Below, piece after piece: positions 55,584-64,000 of a stretch of 64,000 nt of DNA. The DNA is from Lathyrus oleraceus (lineage: Eukaryota; Streptophyta; Magnoliopsida; Fabales; Fabaceae), in contig NC_066584.1 of NCBI RefSeq assembly GCF_024323335.1, positions 239,471,994 to 239,535,993 on the forward strand, in the 5' to 3' direction. The notes below the pieces were generated by a model, which was not told where the DNA came from, searched no databases, and worked only from the letters and a program-made list of their open reading frames with translations. How positions within the stretch are numbered: position 1 is the stretch's first letter; the number at the start of each line of letters is the position of its first letter. The translations under genes and the position numbers were made by a program.

Positions 55584-58560
55584 TTCGGGGTATAAATCTC
55601 AAAATGAGTTGGTAAATTGATTGGTCCAAAAGCCTTAAGGTCTTTTGTTATCAAAGGGAGAAAACTCAACCTAAAACCACAAATCCACCATGTGAGGATA
55701 GCTTCAATATGCTAGTGAGGGGTTAACCCTATAATAAGCATGGAAGACTCATTGTCCATCACTAAGGATATAGGTGAGTATTACATCTACCACAAGGATA
55801 ACTCAAACCTAATAGCTAAAGGTTATGGAAAATTTGATTAAGAAAGTGGCCATTGGAACCACAAAAAGACATTTGAATGGGTTATATTTACCACTTAGAA
55901 GTATATACAAAATGGTCAATGTTGACTTAAAGATTCAATTCAAAATAAGTATTATGAAAAGCAAGTTTGAAAATCAAAAGCATAAGGCTTAGGTTTCTAA
56001 TGTTGAAAACAAGTGTTAGATGTTTGCACAAAAAGTTTTGGCTTGGGTTAGAGTGGAGAGAAGAAGAAGAAGGGCTAAATTCCTAAGCATACAAGAGGTA
56101 AGGAATAAGAAACAAAACCACAAAAGGAGTTCCTCTCTTGAGATCATAGTGATGATCCAAGTAGCTCCCATCCTTTGGAATAAGCAATCACATAAGCATA
56201 AACTCAAGCAATCAACAGTCAAATGAACTCTTGGAAAGATTCCTCAATGTATCTTGGATCTCTCTCTCTTGGAAGCTCATGGTAATGGTTCCTCAATTAG
56301 GCTCAAGTTGGAAATCCTAGCACAAGAAAACACACATCAAAAAGTTCTCTGATCAATCAAAGAATGGACAAGAGGGAGTTTAGAATATGGTCCTTTCAAA
56401 GTTCATCCTTAAGCTTTAAGCATTCTAAAGGCAGGAGGCCTAGTTGCTCTTTGACATTTAAGCACTCTAAAGGCATGAGGCCTAGTTGCTCTTCAAATTT
56501 CATTTGCTTGGGTAAGGTCCTAAATTCTAAGTCCATTTTGTCCAATTCTTTGCATTTGATTCACACCAAACAGACAAACACAAGCACAAAAGATATATAC
56601 ACAATTATATACCCAAGTGGGCAAAAGGCAAATGGCATTAAGATAAACATGTGCTCCAATGAGCAAAAGGAAAAAGCAAATGAATAATATGTGCAAGAAT
56701 GGTAAATTGCATAAAAGTAGAGTGCATAAAATAAATGTTAATTGTTAATGGTTAATAGTTAGTGTGCCATAAGGCAAATTTAGCGCTATGTTAAGCAATC
56801 GTAATTGGACTTATGTAGAAGTCACAACTATCTGAGGCCGGTCCATAATAATATAGGCAACAACACAAGTTAGAAGTCTTGATTAGTGAACCAAGTTCTA
56901 ACAACTTGTCATGCCAAAAAGAAGAAGAGAAATGATCTTGTATTGGTTTAAGCCTTTTGCATGATTTAGGAAACAACCTATCCTTAATGCAAAGCCATTC
57001 ACTTGATCAATTGATCAAGATGAATTAGATTTGGATCAAGGAAGATTAAGTCTCCCTAACCAATGCTAACTTATCAACCTTCAACTCATTGATCAAAAAG
57101 AAAAGAAGAAGAAGAAGAAGATGAATAATGGAAAAAAATGGCAAAAATACAAATGCATTAAATGAAGTACAATGTACCAATCATCATATGTTGACCAATA
57201 ACATTGAAAGTCAAAGTCAAACAATCAAAAACAGAAGTGGGATGAAGATTGGAAGTCAAGAAATGAACAAAATATTTTTGGCATTTTTAAATATTTAAAA
57301 TTAAACTTGAATTAAAAATAAAAGAAAGGTCAAACTTCAAAATTACTTCAAATCAATCTTGAAAGGTCCAAGTAATTTATCCCAAGTTCAACAAGGTCAA
57401 ACAAAGTTTGACAAAAAGTTTCAGCATTTTTAAAAGTCAGAAACTATTTTTAATCAATTAAAAATGAATAAAAATAACCTAATTGAACTAAAATCTCAAA
57501 TCAATTAAAAAATTGATGAGAATATTTTTCATAGATTCATCATCATTCAAATAGGTTAGGAAAATATTTTTGTATTTTTTGAATATCAAAAACTATTTAA
57601 AATGAATTAAAAATAACCAAAAAAGAGAAAATTCACAAAAAATATCAAATGACAAAATAAAAAAAAATTAAAAATCAGAATTAAAAACTAGAAATTATTT
57701 GGAGACTAATGCAATTGGTCCAATATTTTTTGGATTAAAACTGAGAGAGTTATGAATTTTTGAAATAAAACGGAATTAAAGAAAATAAAATCAGAAATTA
57801 AAAATGTGGAAAATCAGGAAGCGTTGGATCACGTTCATTAATTGACGTGGCCAATCTGATGGTCCTGAAGCGCACGCTCATGGTGAACCTTGGTCAAACG
57901 CGTCACACAAAGAATTAAAAAAAGTCATAACATCTAAAGGCTGAGATTGAATCTGGAGATGAGATCCAACGATCCAGATTCAAACTGGCAATGGACGGCC
58001 ACCAGAGCCACCTTCTTCTCTGGTGAGCTTCTAAATTCCGGCAAGATTTGCAGGTTTTCAAACCTTCACCATTTTGCACGATCCTCATACCAAAATGAAG
58101 CTAGGGTGATGTACATCACCCCTGTAACCTTGAATCACACTCAAGATTCCTATAGGTTGAGAAATCTGAGGTGGAAGATTCAGGTATGAAAAATGCAGAT
58201 CAAATAAAAACAAAATTGAAGCTACCACTAGCTTGCCTTTCAAGTGAGGACTTCAGAAAACACTTTGGCCAGGCAAATAGATCAAAGAAATGAGAGATTC
58301 GAAGCAAATAAGTTTGAATAACAACCTTTGAAGTGCAGCTTTACAGGTCTTGATCCACTCCAAATCTTTTGTGCAATGTGTTCTTGAGGTAACAAGGAAG
58401 CAAGGCTTAGGAATTTAAATTCAGAGATCAACAAATGAAGTTGACATCTGAACTGTAAAATTGAAATGGAAAACTCAGAATTCCTTTAATGGAGGTTGGG
58501 ATTTCATTTGTGCAGAGCTTCAGGCGCCATTAAGTTGGTTTTTGAAGAGAATGAAGCATG

Positions 58561-58570
58561 CTATTTATAG
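58561..58570 (-). promoter_or_regulatory. TATA box of the TE-F LTR promoter
   Basis: CTATAAATAG on the minus strand, about 1.5 kb from the LTR start at 60083, the same offset as in TE-C. Confidence 0.6.
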
Positions 58571-60083
58571 CCAAGACTGATGCAAGCAAGGAGAAAATTC
58601 GTGTGCATGGAACTTGGACTCTTCATGCATGGGCCTGTACAGGTGCGTTCACAACCCAAATATGGATGAAAATGCAAGCTGAACTCAAATGCCAATGGTT
58701 TGGACGTGTGATTAGAGCTGCATTGGCTTGTGCATGAAGTTATGATGTGAATTCCATAATTGAACCTAAACATTCACCTCTTCGAAAATGCCAATTAGAA
58801 AATCCAAACATAAGCATGTGGGTAATGGTTGGAAAGGTCTTGATGTAAGGAAAAATTGTTATGTTGGGCAAAAATCCATTTGAAGTGTGGAAATTGGTGA
58901 ATTTTGAGTTTAAAGTGTAATGTGCAAAACATGTCAAGGTAAGGTTTCCAAATTTGGCCAATGTTCAAGCCCCTCTGATTTGATGATGCAAGCCTTAAAT
59001 GAAAAAACCTTCAACATAAAAGTTGTAGATATTCTCAAGAAAATCAAAATGGATTTAAATTTTGCATCATTTGGATTTTTGATGAAAGAGTTATGGCACT
59101 TGAAGTTGGACTTTTTTGCCTTTCAATGCATTTGGTCCAAAAGGACCTATAATGTCTTGCATTATCACATGTATTTCCTTTGCGATTTTGAAATTTTGTT
59201 AAACATAACATTTGAAGTAAACATCTTAATCTTTCCAATGACTTTGATCCCACCTCAAAATCATAAAATATGAATTAGTTGTGTCCTTGGGAAGTTAACC
59301 CAAAATTAGGGTTTCAGTCAAAATGACCTATAATGTCTTGGAATGGGAGATGACCTTCCAAGATTCAAATCAATTTGTGATGAACATGAAAGTTTTTCAT
59401 ATTGTCCTTAAGAACATTTTTTATTTTGGAATCATCTCTCTTTGACCAACACATAAAAAGTTAGGTCTCAGTGCATTTCAAAATAGTTAGATGAATTGAC
59501 TGATCAACTTCTCAAGTCCCTGACTCATATCTTGATGAGTTGATGATTGAGGATACTCAAATAAGTTCAAATATGCATGAAATGATGAATTAAAGAACTT
59601 CTCTTGATTGCATTTGATCATGGGCTGAGGTTGCTTCAAGAGCAAGGCATTGTGATGCATAGATGAATTAGGGTTTCCTTGAGGAACCACCCTCAAACCC
59701 TTTGACTTGATTTGATCAAAATGATGAATTGAGATGCTAGGGAGGCATATTTGATGGATGAGAGCTTTGGGAACCAATACCATGCTTGCTTTCATCTTCT
59801 CTTGGCCATATCATTGCACAGATGATCTCCTAGAAGCTTTGAACCTTGTGATTGCTCTAGCTACAAACAAAAGATGTTAGTGACATATTTTTGTGCTTTT
59901 GGTTAGTAAACAAAATGAGAAAAGTAATGATATATAATTCAAGCATGCTTGGTGATCTCAAACCACTCACAAGAGGTCCCACCCAAAGGCAAAGGGAACC
60001 AAGATGCTTATGATCCTTAAGGCAATGCAAGTGCAATGTTATGATGCCATGAGGGATCTTAGGGACAAAATTGGGGTCTTACA

Positions 60084-60096
60084 GATGCCCCTATTT
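60084..60096 (-). promoter_or_regulatory. TE-F polypurine tract
   Basis: On the minus strand AAATAGGGGCATC directly precedes the LTR start TGTAAGACCCC. Confidence 0.8.
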
Positions 60097-62695
60097 AAGG
60101 TCATTCTAGCCGGATAAGTGAAGGTTAAAATCTTCGTCTCGACGGGGTAGAATGGGCTTAAATAATAGCAAAGAGACGAATTTTGGTCCCTAAGAGACCT
60201 CATGATGCAGATGTATGCATGCAAATAGTAATACTCTGTGGGGATATGTGTCCATAAAAGAAAAAAGAAATCCGGAGAAACTGAAAATCCAAAGGAGTAA
60301 TACACTCACTAGGGAGACAGAGACTCTGGGGGAGTAAAGGGTAAAAATGCGTGAGCAGGTCACGACTTGAGACTTGCTGAGAAATACGGAGAGAATCCAT
60401 GAAATAAATCAATGGAAGGACTCGAGCTGACTCGAAGATGCATGTATTAGGGAATATGCCAATACAGCCAAAAATTATCCGTAACGGATACTTCGGATGA
60501 AAATATCCGGACTCAGGTGGGGATATCCACTAAGGACTCAGCTGAGGAAGATCCCGACAGAACTCTCTTGGGGAAGCGACGGGATGAGGCATTACCGATT
60601 ACTGGGTAATAAGCTCAAAGAGACGTGTGATCTGAACACCGGTATAAGGGTGAGAGAACAACATGCTCGGGAAGAATGAATATCTAAGACCGGTATAAGG
60701 GTGAGAGATATCAATCAACCAAATCATCCGAGGAAGACCTAAAAAGGTATATTTCAACTCAGGAAAATCTGACTCCACAGGGGACAAAAAGTCATAATAG
60801 GGAGCAGAAAGAAGGAACACCAGGGATACCGGTTACTGGGCATATAATAGGTGACCAACCAAAGCGTGAATTGGGGAATATTACCAAAACACTCATCATC
60901 CGAAAAGAGGTCAAAAAGTAAACTCGATTATGGGATGGACATTCGATTCCAAAACAGGGATACGATTCTTACTCGACTGGGGAAGAACAAAAGGCTTCGA
61001 CCAAGGAGTGCATGAGATATATTATCTATTACCGTCAGAACGTAGATAATACACTCGCATGGAAGATTATCCACAACCGGTTACTGGGTTAATAAAGGAT
61101 AAATCGATCGACAAAGAAAGGCATCGGGATACCGAAACTAGGTATATAATGATGACCATTCAAGGGGAGCAACAAACATTACCGTCAACCGGTACATGAA
61201 AGATGACTTGCTGGGGATAAACTGCCTAATCTGAGCAATTATCCAAGAGAAAGAGGGAATATCAACACCGAATATTGGATAATGATAACCATCAAGGAGG
61301 GGATTACATCTACCGGATACTGGGTAGAAAACCACAGAGGAGTAACCGTCACCGATTAGGATGAATAAAAAGGTTAACTCTGCAAAGGGGAGAAAATAGG
61401 GTTTACAATTACCGGTATAAGGGTAGAAAACCACAGACTCCACCGAGGGTAAGATGAATGATTACTAACTACTGAGCAATTATTCATTTATACCACGGGG
61501 AAACAGGAAACAAATCCCAAGAAGCCAATTTAGGATCAAACTAAAGAGGTAGACTGAATCAAGACTCGTCCTAATGAGGATATAACTCAATTGGGAGTCC
61601 CATCCCAATATATGTGTTGGGGAGGAAGCAAAAACAATTGTCGTCCACGAGGATATAACTCAGTGGGGAATGTGGCAGGAAAGATAAACACTTTCTGCTT
61701 AAGGGGCTGACTCTATTTTGAGGGATCAGACACCGACACCTGCTTGGGAAATGTATTACCAGCTAGCAAGGAACAACAAGCAAAGATATATGGCAAAGAA
61801 TGCAATATGAATATTCGAATGTTTGAAAATTATATGCACGTATGGGTGGTTTATGTATGATGAATGCTGACAAACAGACATTTCTAACACAGACAGCTCC
61901 AAGGAATAAGCACTCAAACAGCCGGTACTACATCTCAAGAGAGAAAGCCAGGTTGCAAAGATCCCTGCAAGGGACAATCATCAGTCATTCCAGCTGGGGA
62001 CAGGAGTTATCGCACAAATGAAATCCACCACATAAGCAACTCTACTGGGGAATCTATCCGAGGGATAAAGGGATTCTGGGGATCAAACACCAAGTACCGT
62101 ACTCACCAAAGAGATCACATCTGCTGAGTAGGAAAGGTTGCTACTCTGCTGAAGGGAAGAGTCACCAAACACTCCAACCAGTAGGAAAACCATAAAAGGC
62201 TCTGGAGGAAGAAGATACAGTCATGCCAGGAACATGAACAAAAGTCTTACCCTGATGGGGATCATACCGTCCTTGGGAGAGCACTGAGGATCTCCTAAGT
62301 ATCCTTTCGTCATTGTGAATGTTCACTTTGTTTAAAAATAAGTTATGAAAAATTCGATTATTCAAAACAATGATATTTTCTCAATTAAAGCATGTAAAAC
62401 ATTTGTTGAATAAAAATGAATAAGAGTGCCAATAATTGGATAAAAGGCTCAAATTTATTTGATGGAATGATAGTCTGCAAATGGCAAGACTCCATAGATC
62501 TTTACAAGTTTGAAATTGGTGATATATATTGGAAAAGGGCTACATTGAACATAATGACCATTTCTCCACCAATTCCGAATCCGATGTATTTGAAGCTTCG
62601 GTTGATGACGAATGAGCAAGAATCCCTGACGGATGACAGTTGCTAGGACAAAGACTTGTCGGGATGCAGTTACTTGCCAAATCCCTAATTTTTGC
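60097..62695 (-). other. TE-F 3' UTR with degenerate repeats
   Basis: No gene is visible. From about 60640 to 61440 short motifs recur on the plus strand: ACCGGTATAAGGGT (about 60638, 60692 and 61410) and CCGGTTACTGG or CCGGATACTGG (about 60829, 61077 and 61315). CCGG-tta-CTGG can close as a small hairpin with one G-T pair. Text of the type GAGGATATAACTCARTKGGG recurs near 61576 and 61649. The rest shows nothing I can name. Confidence 0.65.
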
Positions 62696-62849
62696 CTAGA
62701 TTGCCCCAGGATGAGGTACTCAATCTAGTGGGATACATATATTCATATTTTTGTATGTCTCTAACTTTTGCCTGGATCGCCCTTTCGGGTTTTCAATCCA
62801 CCGAGACGCTCATTTTTGCCTAAGCCGCCCTTTCGGGTTTTCAACTTAG
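62696..62849 (-). repeat. Post-integrase hairpin array of TE-F (three hairpins)
   Basis: Minus strand, in order: CTAAGTTG/CGGCTTAG (62842-62849, 62820-62827), TGGATTG/CGATCCA (62794-62800, 62773-62779) and CTAGATTG/CAATCTAG (62721-62728, 62696-62703). Each is followed by GGCAAAA. The first two share the loop GAAAACCCGAAAGGGC in part with TE-E. Compared with TE-A hairpin 4, both arms of hairpin 2 change (TGGACTG to TGGATTG; CGGTCCA to CGATCCA), keeping the pairs. Confidence 0.72.
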
Positions 62850-62870
62850 CGAGCTATTCTGTTTTTATTT

Positions 62871-63253
62871 TTAGGCGAAGTATTTCCTGACTGCATCTGA
62901 GTTCACAGGACGAGTGAAATCCTCCCCATCCATAGTTGTAAGTATCAAAGCACCGCCTGAAAAGGCTCTCCTAACAACATATGGACGTTCATAGTTTGGA
63001 GTCCACTTGCCCCTGGAATCAGGCGCGAAAGACAAGACTTTCTTAAGCACAAGGTCACCTTCTCGGAACACACGAGGCTTGACCTTCTTATCAAAATCTT
63101 TCTTCATCCTTTGTTGATATAATTGTCCATGGCACATGGCAGTTAATCTCTTCTCTTCGATCAAATTCAATTGGTCATAATGACTCTGAACCCATTCAGC
63201 GTCAGTCAACTTTGCTTCCATCAAGACTCTCATTGATGGGATCTCCACCTCTA
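62871..63253 (-). pseudogene. int: TE-F integrase C-terminal part, cut by TE-G
   Basis: The minus-strand frame from 63248 is open over 125 codons to a stop by 62871. It begins at EIPSMRVLMEAKL, matching QIPSLRIMKDAGL of TE-A, and ends with the C-terminal domain KWTPNYERPYVVRRAFSGGA and MDGEDFTRPVNSDAVRKYFA. The EVEIPS text can be followed to about 63253, where it is lost. No stop or frameshift is present in the visible part, unlike TE-A. Confidence 0.85.
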
Positions 63254-64000
63254 TGATCGCGACTTTATGAGTCGAAATTGGGGTACAAACTACAAGTGCA
63301 CAGTTCTATCGCGTAGTTTTAAAAGATATCGATCCCACAGGGACTTATGAATCGATATACCGTTATCTAAGGTTACTTCGTAAAGCTAAGGTGAATAATG
63401 TTTTATTGTTTGGGGAAAAGCTAAAAACTAAACTAAGATCTAGATTAAATATTAATAAAGCGGATATCGGTATGCAGTTCGTCGTAATTAGGGAATCAAT
63501 TCTTTGTCGGTTTCTTGGTTTTAAAATAAATCATTTCAGTTGACTTCATTGATTAAAAGTTCTATCTCAAACTCTCGCTCTGTTGAATAAACCATGATTT
63601 TATGTTAACGTAGCTGTCACTTATAATTAAGTCAAAAACCATTTTTTGAAAGCAATAAAGTCCGTAGAAACTCTTTTTAAGAAAACACTAACCGTTTAAA
63701 CACCCTTATCTCAAACTCTCGCTCTGTTGATTTAGGTTATATAATTAAATTCGAATGCTTAACTCTCGTCCTCACATTCAATCTTTAAAAATACTTTTTG
63801 GAAAAGATTAGAATTTAATTAACTCTAAAAATTGCTCTCGCCCTTATCTAGAATTAATGTCCAATTTACACTGTCCAGTTAAAACCTCAAACTCTCGTCC
63901 TATTGATTTTAACTTCTTTATGTCTTTTACTTTTGTACAAAAACTTTGTTATTTAACCTGTAAATTGAGACCATAAAAAGAGTGATTTTAATTTTAAACT
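63254..64000. mobile_element. TE-G: unidentified insertion in TE-F integrase, probably the start of an LTR
   Basis: Integrase homology stops abruptly and new sequence starts TGATCGCGACTTTATGAG, as an LTR beginning with TG would. The last bases before it are CTCTA, a possible target duplication. ATCGATCCCACAGGGACT lies at about 63329-63346. The phrase CTCAAACTCTCGYYCTRTTG recurs near 63568, 63711 and 63889, with weaker copies near 63760 and 63832. No coding sequence is visible. The family and strand are unknown. Confidence 0.5.

Larger units (their letters stand above)
55186..60083 (-). repeat. TE-F 3' LTR, 4898 bases
   Basis: The boundaries are TGTAGCG at 55186 and GGGGTCTTACA ending at 60083. 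It carries the nested hairpin (55542-55583), the GGTGCCTAACACC box (55376-55388), a PBS-like TGGCGACTC (55248-55256) and a TATA box (58561-58570). About 57240-57800 is A/T-rich, like 19800-20250 of the TE-C LTR. A GAAGAA repeat lies near 57104-57122. No gene is called inside it. Confidence 0.9.
55186..63253 (-). mobile_element. TE-F: Ogre element on the minus strand, 3' LTR to integrase
   Basis: Read on the minus strand, the order is integrase C-terminus, hairpin array, 3' UTR, polypurine tract and 3' LTR. The LTR ends CGCTACA and starts TGTAAGACCCC, like TE-C. It inserted in the TE-D 3' LTR. Its integrase is cut at 63253 by TE-G; the rest lies right of the window. Confidence 0.92.

Noticed and set aside
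55186..60083. Possible host gene fragments in the TE-F LTR region
   Set aside because: The LTR boundaries, PBS-like core, hairpins and similarity to the TE-C LTR explain the region, and no exon-like coding is seen.

Overview
This window is plant nuclear DNA made wholly of nested LTR retrotransposons; I see no host gene, tRNA, rRNA or CRISPR. The families point to a legume of the pea/vetch tribe (Fabeae): very long LTRs (up to about 4.9 kb), PBSs that read TGGCGACTCTGYTGGGGA (tRNA-Arg type), an extra ORF1 before gag, and an intron between protease and reverse transcriptase. These are hallmarks of Ogre-type Ty3/gypsy (Tat lineage) elements. The tribe is an inference; the element class is firm.

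Layout. TE-A (1-13353, + strand) is an Ogre-type element with the last 93 bases of its 5' LTR, ORF1, gag, pro, intron, pol, a repeat-rich 3' UTR and a complete 3' LTR. It lies in the LTR of TE-B (13354-17566 visible), an old Ogre relative whose LTR end, PBS, leader and decayed gag can be read. TE-B's gag is cut by TE-C (17567-30361), an Ogre with a 4.6 kb LTR, ORF1, gag, pro, intron and RT/RNase H. TE-C is cut in its second RNase H by TE-D (30362-55185), a SIRE/Maximus-type Ty1/copia element with an env-like ORF. TE-D's gag holds TE-E (32125-48915), a Tat/Ogre relative with complete LTRs from which nearly every catalytic centre is deleted. TE-D's 3' LTR holds TE-F (55186-63253, minus strand), an Ogre of the TE-C family. 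TE-F's integrase is cut by an unidentified insertion, TE-G (63254-64000). The deepest visible chain is G in F in D in C in B, five layers.

How the parts work together. Each autonomous ancestor would transcribe from a TATA box in its LTR, prime reverse transcription with tRNA at the PBS, splice out the pro-RT intron to join the frames, and make Gag, protease, RT with two RNase H domains, and integrase. All copies here are broken. Nearly all nonsense codons are CAA, CAG or CGA turned into TAA, TAG or TGA.

The most unusual signal is RNA-like structure not explained by coding. It consists of short hairpins whose stems change in a compensatory way while loops or flanks stay fixed. They occur (1) just downstream of the integrase gene in TE-A, TE-E and TE-F, each followed by GGCAAAA; (2) 350-400 bases before the LTR 3' end in TE-B, C, E and F; (3) as a tandem array in the TE-A 3' UTR; and (4) in the TE-A LTR. 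In addition, every Ogre-type LTR here carries a second copy of the tRNA-binding core TGGCGACTCT 50-75 bases upstream of the real PBS. All comparisons were made by eye between elements inside this window.
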